In this document: positions 17,243-26,601 of the stretch, one piece after another | Position numbering within the stretch: the first letter of the stretch is position 1 | Layout: each line of letters opens with the position of its first letter | NCBI GenBank assembly: GCA_041658245.1 | Contig: JBBAAM010000037.1 | Coordinates: forward strand, 1 to 38,758 | Reading direction: 5' to 3' | Length of the DNA stretch: 38,758 bases | DNA from: Fen-1258 sp041658245 | GTDB lineage: Bacteria > Bacteroidota > Ignavibacteria > Ignavibacteriales > Melioribacteraceae | Notes under the pieces: generated by a model | Database searches by the model: none | Seen by the model: the letters and a program-made list of their open reading frames with translations, nothing else | What the model was told of the DNA's origin: nothing | Position numbers and translations under genes: made by a program

Positions 17243-17734
17243 TTACAAAGTAAGTTTAAGCTGCTTTTCAGTGTTGCTAAATTTTTGCTCGTGTTCTAAG
17301 AGCCATTTCTTACGCCATAAACCGCTACCATAGCCGGTTAGACTTCCGTCGCTTCCAATTACACGATGGCAAGGAATAATGATCGAAACTTTATTTTGCC
17401 CATTCGCATTAGCAACTGCACGGATCGCTTTCGGATCGCCAAGTAATTTTGTGATTTCCATATATGATCTAGTTTCGCCGTAGGGTATTTTTAATAATTC
17501 ATCCCATACTCTTTTTTGAAAATCTGTTCCTTCAGGTTGAAGATTTAATTCAAAATTTTTATTCTTTCCCTTGAAATATTCATCAAGCTGTTTTACACAT
17601 TTTTCTATATACTGATTCGATTTCACAACGGGATTAAATTCTTCATCTATGAAGTAGAGAGATGTAATTGAATTTTCCGTTCCGCATATTTCAATTAATC
17701 CGACCGGTGAATTGTAAAATGTCTTGAAGCTCAT
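17243..17734 (-). CDS. ogt: Methylated-DNA--protein-cysteine methyltransferase
   Basis: Suicidal repair protein that transfers alkyl groups from O6-alkylguanine (or O4-alkylthymine) in DNA to its own cysteine. The active site IPCHRVIG is intact, followed by LTGYGSGLWRKKWLLEHE. The winged-helix region carries FQKRVWDELLKIPYGETRSY and AIRAVANANGQN with the arginine finger. The N-terminal domain is short, as in Ogt. ATG 17734 gives MSFKTFYNSPVGLIEICG, matching family starts and a length of about 163 residues; a TTG at 17761 would add nine residues without a better ribosome-binding site. There is no Ada regulatory domain. Confidence 0.93.
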   Translation of the reverse strand: MSFKTFYNSPVGLIEICGTENSITSLYFIDEEFNPVVKSNQYIEKCVKQLDEYFKGKNKNFELNLQPEGTDFQKRVWDELLKIPYGETRSYMEITKLLGDPKAIRAVANANGQNKVSIIIPCHRVIGSDGSLTGYGSGLWRKKWLLEHEQKFSNTEKQLKLTL

Positions 17735-17845
17735 ATTCAAATATTTTTTAAGAAGTGACAAAGTTAATTGATCAACAACAATCCCAACCTATTAAGCATA
17801 GAAAGAAATGTCAAGCAAAATAATTTTTTGAAAATAAAATGCAGA

Positions 17846-20800
17846 TCAGGCAAAGAGGGTTTTTAGAACTTCCATTAATTTATCTCTTAATAATGGTTTA
17901 GAGACAAAATCATTGAAACCGGCTGCAATAAAATTATCTCGAGCACCGGGTAATAGATATGCGGTTGATGCAATGACCGGAACATTTTTATAACCGGGCA
18001 TCTTCTGAATAATTCTTAAAGCATCCAGTCCGTTATACTCTCCTTGTAAATTAATATCCATAACAAGGAAATCGAATTTTTTTGTTTTAAGAAGAGGCAA
18101 TGCATTTTCAAAACTTGGAGCAAATTCTATGTTCTTAAGGTCTTTCATCTGACTCTTAAACAGCATTTGCGAATCCACTTGATCTTCCAAGTATAGACAA
18201 GAAAGCTGCGTTAGATCCAACGGTTTCTTTTCTACCGGGGCTGAAGACGGAGTAGAAACTTTTTCCGTTTGTTTGCCGCTAACTTTTTGTGTTGGCTTAG
18301 GACCAATAACTTTTTGTTGAGGAACGGTTTCCACTTCTATTTTTTTCTTATCATTTATAATAAACTTAAGAGGTATAACCAATGCGAATTCAGCCGGATC
18401 TGCATCTTTGGTAATTGTTTCTTTCTTAATTGATAATAAATCAATCAATTTTTTGGCGAGTTTAACAGAGAATCGTGAGAAGCCGTAATTTCTTCTGCTC
18501 ATATTCTCGTCTTCCGAGAAAATATCATTAAATGCTTTTAACAAGTAAGGAGTAATTGTTTTAGAAGTATCTTTAATACTGACTGCGCAGTAACTATCCT
18601 GATAAAGAGAAGCCGAGAGAAATATTTTGTCTTCTTTGGTAATCTGAATTGCAAATTTTATAAATAAACTTAATAATGAAACGATCTTCTGCCTATCCGT
18701 CTCGATTTCCAATGAAGCAGAAATCTTACCGTAGGAAAGTTCAACTTTTTTATCATCAGCGGTTTTTCGCGTATTCTCTTTAAGTTCATTCAAAAGATCT
18801 ACGAACTTGATATGTTCGGATTTTAGTTTTACAACTTTCTGTTCAAGTGTTGAGTATTCAACTGCATTATCCATTATCTGAAGAAGTAATTTTTGATTTT
18901 GTTTAATAATATCAACGGCTTCTTTCTGTTCTTCATTCGGTTTTTGAATGCTTTCTCCAAGCTCTTGTGTAAAACCGAGAATCACATTAATAGGTGTTAG
19001 AAGCTCATGGAAAACATTTGAAAGAAACGGAGGATCAATTTTTTCGATGGAATCTTCTTGAGTTTTCTTTACATCTTTAGTAATTACAGGCTCATCAATT
19101 GGTTTGATAATTAGACAGAATGAATCTATATCGCCACTAAAATTTTTAATTGGTGTTGCTATCAAATTAGCTTTAAGAAATGTTCCGGAAGGTTTTTTTA
19201 TTTCAATATCTATAATAGTCGGTTTCAAAATTCCGGAATGAAAAATATTTTTATTTATCTTAGCACGGTCATCATCGGAAGCAAGAGAAATAAACGGACG
19301 TGTCTCCAGATCTTTTTTTGAGTAACCAAAGCGTTTTGATACCGGTTCATTAATCTCATTAATAAAACCATCTTTATCAGTAATAATTATTGGATCGTTT
19401 GTATTATCAAATGCTGATTCTAAAATTTGAGTTCTTTTTTTAAATTCTGCTTGTTCGGAAACATTCCTTACAAGATTTAGATGCGATTTTTTTCCTCTAA
19501 ATTCAATTGATGATCTCCTAAGTTCAACTAGAATAGAAGTGCCGTCAATCTTTTTTTGTCTCCATGGTCCGCTGTAACTTCCTTGAACAATTTTACTATC
19601 ACCGGTTTGAATCAATGTCTGGATGTCTTCGGGAGCGTAAAGATCGGTAAGATCCATGTTGAGGAAATCATTCCGTTTGTAGCCGTATAATTTTAATGCA
19701 GCATCGTTGACATCAAGAAATTTTAGATTCTCAATATCATAGATAAACATGGCTTCCGGTAAATGTTCAATTAATGCTTCGTACATTTTTGCTTTTGTTT
19801 CTATCTGATAATCCTCATCCAGTTTTTGAGTTATTATAATCTGAGTTCCGAAATATTCGTCGTTATCAAGAAATATTTTTTTAAAGTTAACTTCAGTATT
19901 AAGATGAGCTTTTTCAGCAAATAAATAATTGATCTTTACTTCCGGATTTTTATCGGAGTTCTTCAAATATTTTTCGAATTGAGTTATAAACCCCTTTTCA
20001 AAAATCTTACTCAGATCCAGCAGTGTTAAATCTACTTTATCATTGAGATTCAACAGACGGACAAACTCTTTGCTATATGACGTTATTTTAAAATTATTAT
20101 CAATTAGTATAACTGCAATTGGTAAATCCTTAATAAGAAAATTGCCCGATTCATTTTTAGTTACTGGAACATGGTGTTCTTTTTTTTGTGAAAAGCCGAT
20201 AATTGCAACTACATTATTATCAAGATCGCAGAGAGGAAATTCTGCTATAGAAATATTTCTATTAGCACCGCTTGTAACCGGGGTAACAATGCCTTCAAAT
20301 ATTACTGAATTGGTAGAATCAATAATATACGCATCAACTGTTTTATAAAGATTTACCAAATATTTCGGAAGGTAATCCTGTTCATTTTTGTTCTCTAATT
20401 GATTGGGCTTAAATCCTAACGAATCTGCATATTTATCATTGACCATAACTAATTTTCCGGATGACTCTTTGATCCAGAAATAATCATCAAGTTCATTTAT
20501 ATCTTTTTGAACTTTTGCTTTTTCTATAAATGTGAAAGGATAATTCAGCTTGATTTTATTTACGATTGAAATAATTCTTTTATCATAAGCTATTTTTTCA
20601 AGTTCCGAGGTAGATATCCAAAATTTTTGTGTTTCGGTTGTATTTTTAACAAATGATTCATGATTAAGATTTATCAGGAAGTAAACATTATTTTCACTGC
20701 GCAAAGGTGAGAATACAACTTCAAAATTATACTTAACTTTATCAATTTCAAGATCTATTATATCTCTTACGGGAGTATCATATTTCCTTACATCAATAAA

Positions 20801-20992
20801 CATTCTTTGAAGTGTAAGTAATTTTACTTCATCAAAAAGTTCAAAGAAATTTGATTGCGGTGTAATGGAAGGTAACAATTTTTTTAAATCACTGCTGAAA
20901 GCAATAACACGCCCTGTTTTATCAATGATCAAACTGGGAGAAATATTGGGGCTATCAATCAAAGTTTTAATATTTGTTTCACTATCTATCAT
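17846..20992 (-). CDS. Hybrid PAS histidine-kinase-like protein with degenerate ATPase domain
   Basis: A 1048-residue cytoplasmic protein without membrane segments. PAS-like repeats lie at about 10-110, 165-270, 285-395, 405-515 and 522-635; LPEAMFIYDIENLKFLDVND and DPIIITDKDGFINEINEP are clear. The dimerisation domain has H662 in FLSNVFHELLTPINVILGF. The following ATP-binding domain has lost its motifs: the N-box Asn is replaced (SLLSLFIKF near 775), the first Gly box reads IKDTSKTI and the second GFSRFSVKLAKKLI. The C-terminal receiver (930-1048) keeps the acidic pair in YLEDQ, phosphoacceptor D979, T1010 and K1032. It probably relays or scaffolds rather than autophosphorylates. It starts 6 bases after the lipoprotein gene and behaves as the last gene of the polysaccharide run. 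Confidence 0.88.
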   Translation of the reverse strand: MIDSETNIKTLIDSPNISPSLIIDKTGRVIAFSSDLKKLLPSITPQSNFFELFDEVKLLTLQRMFIDVRKYDTPVRDIIDLEIDKVKYNFEVVFSPLRSENNVYFLINLNHESFVKNTTETQKFWISTSELEKIAYDKRIISIVNKIKLNYPFTFIEKAKVQKDINELDDYFWIKESSGKLVMVNDKYADSLGFKPNQLENKNEQDYLPKYLVNLYKTVDAYIIDSTNSVIFEGIVTPVTSGANRNISIAEFPLCDLDNNVVAIIGFSQKKEHHVPVTKNESGNFLIKDLPIAVILIDNNFKITSYSKEFVRLLNLNDKVDLTLLDLSKIFEKGFITQFEKYLKNSDKNPEVKINYLFAEKAHLNTEVNFKKIFLDNDEYFGTQIIITQKLDEDYQIETKAKMYEALIEHLPEAMFIYDIENLKFLDVNDAALKLYGYKRNDFLNMDLTDLYAPEDIQTLIQTGDSKIVQGSYSGPWRQKKIDGTSILVELRRSSIEFRGKKSHLNLVRNVSEQAEFKKRTQILESAFDNTNDPIIITDKDGFINEINEPVSKRFGYSKKDLETRPFISLASDDDRAKINKNIFHSGILKPTIIDIEIKKPSGTFLKANLIATPIKNFSGDIDSFCLIIKPIDEPVITKDVKKTQEDSIEKIDPPFLSNVFHELLTPINVILGFTQELGESIQKPNEEQKEAVDIIKQNQKLLLQIMDNAVEYSTLEQKVVKLKSEHIKFVDLLNELKENTRKTADDKKVELSYGKISASLEIETDRQKIVSLLSLFIKFAIQITKEDKIFLSASLYQDSYCAVSIKDTSKTITPYLLKAFNDIFSEDENMSRRNYGFSRFSVKLAKKLIDLLSIKKETITKDADPAEFALVIPLKFIINDKKKIEVETVPQQKVIGPKPTQKVSGKQTEKVSTPSSAPVEKKPLDLTQLSCLYLEDQVDSQMLFKSQMKDLKNIEFAPSFENALPLLKTKKFDFLVMDINLQGEYNGLDALRIIQKMPGYKNVPVIASTAYLLPGARDNFIAAGFNDFVSKPLLRDKLMEVLKTLFA

Positions 20993-20998
20993 AGCCTT

Positions 20999-22261
20999 TT
21001 AAGGAATATCAACTCTAATGCTTACAGAATAAGGAGTGTAAACTTTATTTCCCAGTTTTTGTCTAATGCGATAGAAATAAGTTACGCTGCTTGAGAATGA
21101 AAAATCGAAAAATTCAAACTCATCTGAGGCAGTTGTTCCTATCTCTTTGAATTGACCATTTATTCCAAGTTTTCGTTCGATAATTGTTCCTTTAGAAAGA
21201 TTTTTACTATTATCAGTCCACTTTAATTTTACTGCTAATCCGGGTATAAGAACAGCACTAAAATCGGTCGGAGGTAAAACATCAGTATAAAAAGTAGAAA
21301 TAGATGCCTCGTTTGAATAACCACTTTGGGTAGTTAGTGTGAAATAAGCTACACGATATTTATAAGAACTGCTTGGTGTAACAAAATAATCTTCATATTC
21401 TGAAACGTTAGGACCAACAATTGCCAAGATCTTGAAATTATTAGTAGAAGGATCTATTCTTTCAATCTGAAATCCTTGTTCGTTAATAGCAAAATCAATC
21501 CAAGTCAATTTTACTAAACTTGCACCAATAGCTTCAGCTTGTAAATTCCATGGACCGCCGCCTAAACTTGTAGTACTTATTCCTTCAGAAAATTCAGAAG
21601 CACCGGATTCATTGATTGCCCTAACCAAATAATAATAATCAACATACGGAGATAAACTTCCATCAGTTGTAGTAATTGTATTTACACTAACTGTTTTAAT
21701 TTTTCTATAATCTATTACAATACCGTTACCTATATCTTTTCTAAATAATTCAAAACCGGTTTCGTTTTTTGAATTATCATCCCACTTCAGTATTACCGTG
21801 TAATCATTCAATCGTGATAATATTAGATTTGATGGAGCATTTGGTATTTTATCCTTAATGTAAATATTTTCCTGCAATATACTTTCAGTTGACTTACCCG
21901 TTGTGTTATAAACTTTCAAAGAATAATTAATTCGAGCGTGAATTAAAGTTGAATCAACTTCCAAATAGATTAACGGATTAGTTCCATTAGTATTCAGCGG
22001 ATATTTTTTTACAAATACTTTATTAACATACAGTTCATAAAAAGAAAGACCTTGACCACCGGCACCATCGTATGCCTGATAATAAATCGGATTTTTCCCC
22101 ACTTTAACAGAATCATTAGTCTTAGGGCTGAAGATATCAATTGTAGGCGTAGCGGAGGAAGTCTGAATATCGGTTAATGATTCAACACAACCGAATGTAA
22201 TTGCTAATAGAAGGAAAAGAATAGGCATTGCAAATTTCTTTAGACAGCTGATCGATTTCAT
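20999..22261 (-). CDS. Fibronectin type III lipoprotein
   Basis: A secreted protein of 420 residues from ATG 22261, which has AGAGAA before it; an upstream ATG at 22282 adds seven residues ahead of the signal peptide. The signal (MKSISCLKKF, then PILFLLLAITFGC) ends at a Cys in a loosely fitting lipobox. After an Ig-like segment (about 35-130), three FN3 modules follow, each with a K/R-L-x-W-x-D(N) strand: VILKWDDNSKNETGFELFRK, LVKLTWIDFAINEQGFQIER and VKLKWTDNSKNLSKGTIIER. FN3 modules usually bind carbohydrate polymers or neighbouring proteins. Its place between the pseudo-deacetylase and the kinase suggests an envelope role in the polysaccharide system; this is inference. Confidence 0.8.
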   Translation of the reverse strand: MKSISCLKKFAMPILFLLLAITFGCVESLTDIQTSSATPTIDIFSPKTNDSVKVGKNPIYYQAYDGAGGQGLSFYELYVNKVFVKKYPLNTNGTNPLIYLEVDSTLIHARINYSLKVYNTTGKSTESILQENIYIKDKIPNAPSNLILSRLNDYTVILKWDDNSKNETGFELFRKDIGNGIVIDYRKIKTVSVNTITTTDGSLSPYVDYYYLVRAINESGASEFSEGISTTSLGGGPWNLQAEAIGASLVKLTWIDFAINEQGFQIERIDPSTNNFKILAIVGPNVSEYEDYFVTPSSSYKYRVAYFTLTTQSGYSNEASISTFYTDVLPPTDFSAVLIPGLAVKLKWTDNSKNLSKGTIIERKLGINGQFKEIGTTASDEFEFFDFSFSSSVTYFYRIRQKLGNKVYTPYSVSIRVDIP

Positions 22262-22337
22262 TATTTCTCTGAGAATGATCATTTTACAATATTCAATTTA
22301 ATAAATGGAAATCAGTTTTAATAATTATTACTAAAGG

Positions 22338-22484
22338 TGATAAGACTATAAACAATAATTACACGACTGTAAATTATACAAAAAAGAATAATTCTGTCTA
22401 AAAATATTGGCAAGCTTTTTTGGCTGGTATTCCCTTTTATGTTTAGGGCAAAAAGCGCCATTGCAATTGTAAAAGGTCTTATCA
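22338..22484. promoter_or_regulatory. Spacer with long-range inverted repeat upstream of the FN3 lipoprotein
   Basis: In the gap ahead of the lipoprotein gene, TGATAAGAC (22338-22346) and GTCTTATCA (22476-22484) form a perfect 9-bp inverted repeat about 130 bases apart, enclosing GGCAAAAAGCGCC-like and AAGCTTTTTTGGCT stretches. It could close a structured leader RNA or be a pair of operators. No known riboswitch pattern was recognised. Confidence 0.3.
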
Positions 22485-22506
22485 GTGGTTAAATAAATTA
22501 TTGTCG

Positions 22507-24405
22507 TTAACTGTCAATGTTATCAAAATCTATTAACAACGAACGTGTTTCATGAGGATCCATTTTATCTAAATAGAAGAAAATAGTTTTGGAATCACTA
22601 TCTAACTTATATTTTGGGATCTTAGTATTAATTATATCAGATGAAACCGAAACATTTCTTACCCTCTTATTAAAGTTGACCTGAACTATAAGATCATACG
22701 CTTTTTCATCGCGAGGATTATTCAACTCAACTGCGATTCTTCTTTTGCTTCTGACTTCATAACGGACTTCAACACCCAAGCGGCGAATCCACCAACTTTG
22801 TAACTCTCTCAGAGACGTGATCCACATTTTTTTACTACGAGCATAATTAATAACGTCTTTTATTACAGAAGAATATTGTGGTTGTAATTGATATTCAGTA
22901 TGAACTTTGAAAACATAAAGTCCACCTTCAAATAAAACTCGATCTACATCTTCTTCATAAGTATATCTTTGATATTCCTTATTAACCAAACCATAATTTC
23001 GTACTACTTCATAATCATCCCGTGCTGTTTTTGTAATGATCATGATTGGTTTATTATTTCTTATACGAATTTCTGGAACAGAGCGGTCTGTTAATGAATC
23101 AGTGACCAAGAAATCATAATTTAGTTGAGACATAGATAGTAACGTATTATCATCATAATAACCATTTAACGGCATTAGTGCTTTAACCGTTTTCCCCGAT
23201 TCCTTGCCGAGAGAATCGGCTGCATATTTTAATGTAGAGCTCTGTATATCTTTCGAGAAAAGTTTATTGATTGTATCTTCGGAAGATTCAAGAAATCCAA
23301 TATCAATAATAGCTCCAATATCCCCTTTCTTAGAAATTGATCTTATCAATGCGGGATTTTGTGTAGTAAGTATTGGATCAACAAAAAAGGTTACCGGTGC
23401 TTGATTACGATTTAATCCATAGTTAAGATTATAAATATTTTCCGGCTGCTCTTTTACTGTAGGAATAATGATCATAGCAGCATCATAAGGAACCGGCCAA
23501 TCTTTTATGAATGCTGTTGGTTGATAAATAAGCCAGTTAACGGAATTGTTGAAAAGCCTTTCGAAATAGACATAATCTTTTTGAACACCAAGAACAGAAT
23601 TTAATTCAAAACCATACCAAACAAATCTACCCTTGCCGTAACTACCGTAAGCTATTCCTGCACTCTTCTGAATTTCTTCTCTTACAAGTCCGGCTTCCCT
23701 TCTGAAATCATACCAGAAACTGACTTGTGTAGTACGCGGCTCTAGTACTTCTGCATAAATAGGTCTATCCCAAGTAGCGATCTTAAGTGCATATCCGGTT
23801 GGAATTTGTGCAGTAAGCGGTAAACTGCCTCTCAGTGTGTGAACTTTATATGATTCTTCCGGTTTGATTTCTCTGTTAAAGTTCATACCAAAAACTTCTT
23901 TGAAAAAATCCCATCCTCTCCACATGCCTACATCTGAATACGTTGCAGGACCGCCGGTAACAAACAAACTACCGCCATTTTCTACATAGCGTTTTAATTG
24001 CGTGATTTCTTTATCGGATAATGATTTTGAACCGGGAAGAACTATCATTTTATAATCGAAATGTTCACCTAATTCAATTGTCTGATCTGAGATAACATCA
24101 TATTCTAATTTGGAATTTTTAATGAATTTTTTCCAAGTATCAACATTATCACGTAACCAAGTACTTCCGGAAGGAAGCATAATTTCGGTATACTTAGAAT
24201 AAAGTATTCCCGCCTTTCTTTTTTTCTCATCGGTTAAAAACTTAAGGTTATTTTTTGTAGGTAGGATTTCTTTCAGTTCGTAATTACCGTAAATATTTTT
24301 TACGATGAGTAAAAAAACAAGAAAAGCGGTGATAAGTAATACAAATCCGCTTAAGAAAATAATAAGGTAATTAACTTTGAGCCCTTTGGCTTCTCTTACC
24401 GCCAC
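22507..24405 (-). CDS. Membrane-anchored GATase-like / pseudo-NodB deacetylase protein
   Basis: A 632-residue protein starting at GTG 24405 with GAGGA nine bases upstream. One N-terminal membrane span (about 12-35) leaves the bulk in the periplasm. Residues about 65-200 resemble a class-I glutamine-amidotransferase/beta-galactosidase-trimerisation fold (YKMIVLPGSKSLSDKE, YVENGGSLFVTGG). Residues about 300-540 follow the order of NodB polysaccharide deacetylases: PVPYDAAMIIIP, APVTFFVDPIL, KGDIGAIIDIGF, LMPLNGYYDD, VFKVHTEYQ. The metal-binding Asp-Asp and His-x3-His motifs are missing, so it should not deacetylate. It overlaps the small membrane-protein gene by 10 bases. It may guide or bind the nascent polymer, as a catalytically dead counterpart of PgaB/PelA-type domains. 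Confidence 0.75.
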   Translation of the reverse strand: MAVREAKGLKVNYLIIFLSGFVLLITAFLVFLLIVKNIYGNYELKEILPTKNNLKFLTDEKKRKAGILYSKYTEIMLPSGSTWLRDNVDTWKKFIKNSKLEYDVISDQTIELGEHFDYKMIVLPGSKSLSDKEITQLKRYVENGGSLFVTGGPATYSDVGMWRGWDFFKEVFGMNFNREIKPEESYKVHTLRGSLPLTAQIPTGYALKIATWDRPIYAEVLEPRTTQVSFWYDFRREAGLVREEIQKSAGIAYGSYGKGRFVWYGFELNSVLGVQKDYVYFERLFNNSVNWLIYQPTAFIKDWPVPYDAAMIIIPTVKEQPENIYNLNYGLNRNQAPVTFFVDPILTTQNPALIRSISKKGDIGAIIDIGFLESSEDTINKLFSKDIQSSTLKYAADSLGKESGKTVKALMPLNGYYDDNTLLSMSQLNYDFLVTDSLTDRSVPEIRIRNNKPIMIITKTARDDYEVVRNYGLVNKEYQRYTYEEDVDRVLFEGGLYVFKVHTEYQLQPQYSSVIKDVINYARSKKMWITSLRELQSWWIRRLGVEVRYEVRSKRRIAVELNNPRDEKAYDLIVQVNFNKRVRNVSVSSDIINTKIPKYKLDSDSKTIFFYLDKMDPHETRSLLIDFDNIDS

Positions 24406-24887
24406 CTTAGATTATCCTCTTGTTTACGATCTTGACGCGTTGGTTCAACATAACCTTCATTTGTATAACGCATATATTTTTTCTTAGAGCCTGATGACGA
24501 ACGTTCAGATTCGTTAGTTCGAGCATTTTCACCGGTTCTTCTTTGGTCATAAGCCGGAGATGAAGCAACGAATGTAGGTCTTAGCTCAGGACCGCGTGAT
24601 TGTTCTTCTTGCGGTATATATGCAGGTTGACGCTGATACTCATAACCATACTCTTGTTGAGGGGATTGCGGTTCGAATGTCCTTCGGTCATGAGTCATGA
24701 ATCTTTGCTCTTGCATTAAAGGTGCAGGAGCTACAAGTTCAGCGGGAATTGCAGAAGGCTGCACAGCTTGAGCTGTTATACCTTTACGTTCTCTAACCTT
24801 GTAGAGGATATATGCACCTACAGCTAGAACAAAGGTTGAGATTGTTGCAACCAAAATGATTAATGAAAGTATAGGAATTAATTCCAT
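24396..24887 (-). CDS. Small single-span membrane protein with disordered tail
   Basis: A 163-residue protein. One membrane span at about 4-28 (LIPILSLIILVATISTFVLA) is followed by KVRER, predicting a cytoplasmic tail. The rest is proline/glutamine/arginine-rich and disordered (QSPQQEYGYEYQRQPAYIPQ), with a basic SSSGSKKKYMRYTNEG near the end. AGAGG precedes ATG 24887. It lies 29 bases after the GT2 synthase and overlaps the next gene, the position taken by small accessory membrane subunits such as PgaD or BcsF in other systems. No sequence family is recognised; an accessory role for the synthase is inferred from position. Confidence 0.75.
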   Translation of the reverse strand: MELIPILSLIILVATISTFVLAVGAYILYKVRERKGITAQAVQPSAIPAELVAPAPLMQEQRFMTHDRRTFEPQSPQQEYGYEYQRQPAYIPQEEQSRGPELRPTFVASSPAYDQRRTGENARTNESERSSSGSKKKYMRYTNEGYVEPTRQDRKQEDNLRWR

Positions 24888-24916
24888 GTTAACCTCTATT
24901 AATAAGTCTTTTCATT

Positions 24917-26344
24917 TTATCTAACACCGGCTGTATTATTTGCTGTTCTTGGTGATCTTCCGAGTCCGGTTCGCTCGAGTTTTCCCCACGTCATTCTTAT
25001 ACCAAGAAATTCTTCTACTGTTGCCATTGCTTTTGTAACATCAATTAAAAGAATGAATACAATACGATAAATAATTGCATATGGTACTAATCTAAATTCT
25101 TCTTTTTCTGCAGCTATGCAATAAACTGCCGCCATTAAATCTAGTACGGCTATACCTATCCACCATAAAAAGATAAAACTTGATAATCCATAAAATAAAG
25201 CTACAATAATAAAATAAAGATTAACAAAAATATTCATAGCCGGCCAAATTAAAGCTTCATAAAACATCTGCCATAATATTATACTATTGTTAAAATTTAC
25301 AGTTGGATTGATGAATTGTTTTTTATGTTTTCTAATAGCTTGTAATATACCGCGTGTCCATCTATATCTTTGTTTCAATAATTGATAAATGGAAGCAGGA
25401 GCTTCAGTATATGCGATCGCATTCGGTTCATAAATAATTTTCCAATTTTCGGCAAGGATTTTCAATGTTATATCTGCATCCTCAGCAAATGTATCGCTTG
25501 AATAAAAACCGGCATCTCTCAATGCTGCTTTTCTGAATAAACCGATCGGTCCAGGTATAATGTTAACCATCTCTAAAAAACCCTGGGCGCTTCGCGGCAT
25601 ATTTAGTCCTTCTAAGTACTCAAGTGCCTGAAGATCAGTTAGAAGATGTTTTCTATTTTGAACTTTTACGTTACCGGCAACAGCACCTACAGCAGGATCT
25701 TTTAAATGTCTTATAGCCATTCGTAATGAATTAGGAGTTAACTGAGAATCGCCATCCATACACAAAACAAACTGAGCTTCAGAATATTGGATCCCTGCAT
25801 TGAGTGCTTTCGCTTTACCGCCATTAGGTTTATTAATTAAAGAAATTTTAACTAATACGCTCCTGCCTCTTTGATAACCTACAAGTCCTTCGGCAACAAT
25901 GATTGTATCATCGGTTGAACCATCGTTGACAATTATTATTTCATAATTTGGGTAATCAATATCGAGCAAAGATTCAATAGAGTTTTGAAGAACTAGTCCT
26001 TCATTATAAACCGGGACAATAATAGAAATGAAAGGATAGAATCCATCTGTTTCCTGGACTGTATATTTTGTAACATAAAAGTAAGCCATGAAAAGTGTTG
26101 CAAAATATCTTATCAATAATATGAATAAGAAGATTACCAGTGATACTATAGAAGAGTAAACGAATAAGCCACTCCATGATAATACTGTTAATGGGAGTGT
26201 TAGAATAATAGTCATTATTAAGAAAAGCGAAAAAATACCTGATAAAAAGATCACTCTTAATTTTTCAGCACCTAAATTTCGCTTCGGTGGTTTAAGTTCT
26301 CTATTATCTAGAGCTATTTGATATTTCTGATTGTTATTATTCAC
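24917..26344 (-). CDS. Processive GT2 polysaccharide synthase (PgaC/BcsA-like)
   Basis: A 475-residue inner-membrane beta-glycosyltransferase that should polymerise and extrude a beta-linked glycan from nucleotide sugars. Two N-terminal spans (about 29-50 and 54-78) precede the GT-A domain: SIIVPVYNEG (107-116), VNDGSTDDT with D141, the DxD in CMDGDSQ (D197/D199), FAEDADIT (E288/D289, catalytic base region) and QRYRWTRG (Q325-W329), the processivity motif. At least three C-terminal spans follow (about 350-450), ending in TWGKLERTGLGR, reminiscent of IcaA/PgaC/HasA-type synthases. No PilZ domain is present, so any c-di-GMP control must come from another subunit. It is followed closely by the small membrane protein and the pseudo-deacetylase. 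Confidence 0.92.
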   Translation of the reverse strand: MNNNNQKYQIALDNRELKPPKRNLGAEKLRVIFLSGIFSLFLIMTIILTLPLTVLSWSGLFVYSSIVSLVIFLFILLIRYFATLFMAYFYVTKYTVQETDGFYPFISIIVPVYNEGLVLQNSIESLLDIDYPNYEIIIVNDGSTDDTIIVAEGLVGYQRGRSVLVKISLINKPNGGKAKALNAGIQYSEAQFVLCMDGDSQLTPNSLRMAIRHLKDPAVGAVAGNVKVQNRKHLLTDLQALEYLEGLNMPRSAQGFLEMVNIIPGPIGLFRKAALRDAGFYSSDTFAEDADITLKILAENWKIIYEPNAIAYTEAPASIYQLLKQRYRWTRGILQAIRKHKKQFINPTVNFNNSIILWQMFYEALIWPAMNIFVNLYFIIVALFYGLSSFIFLWWIGIAVLDLMAAVYCIAAEKEEFRLVPYAIIYRIVFILLIDVTKAMATVEEFLGIRMTWGKLERTGLGRSPRTANNTAGVR

Positions 26345-26513
26345 TTACAAAAATCTATTATTATTAATAATATTGTTAAACAATATGAATGCCAGAATTA
26401 TTAGTGAATAAATCGATTTTTCAAGAGGACACCTAGTCTAAGCTGTCCCAACTTCGTACAATATAGTTTTTTGACTCAATAGTGAACAAATCCTAACGGA
26501 ATATAAACTTTTT

Positions 26514-26542
26514 AATAACTTATTGCAACAAAATAAGTTATT
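26514..26542. promoter_or_regulatory. Perfect 10-bp inverted repeat upstream of the GT2 synthase
   Basis: AATAACTTAT and ATAAGTTATT, separated by 9 bases, lie in the 257-base gap between the SGNH hydrolase stop and the synthase start. No U-run follows on the minus strand, so an operator or mRNA-processing hairpin is more likely than a terminator. The rest of the gap is AT-rich without a gene. Confidence 0.35.
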
Positions 26543-26601
26543 CATAAACCTTAAAGAAAGAGTATAGAAAAAATCTATAAATTCTTTCTATTAATAGGCG
26601 C

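Noticed and set aside
22283..22506. c-di-GMP or other known riboswitch upstream of the FN3 lipoprotein
   Set aside because: The long-range inverted repeat is real, but none of the conserved core sequences of known riboswitch classes were found.
24917..26344. Assignment as true cellulose synthase BcsA
   Set aside because: There is no PilZ domain and no BcsB in the window, and the C-terminal WGKLERTG pattern looks closer to PgaC/HasA-type synthases; the product is left open.
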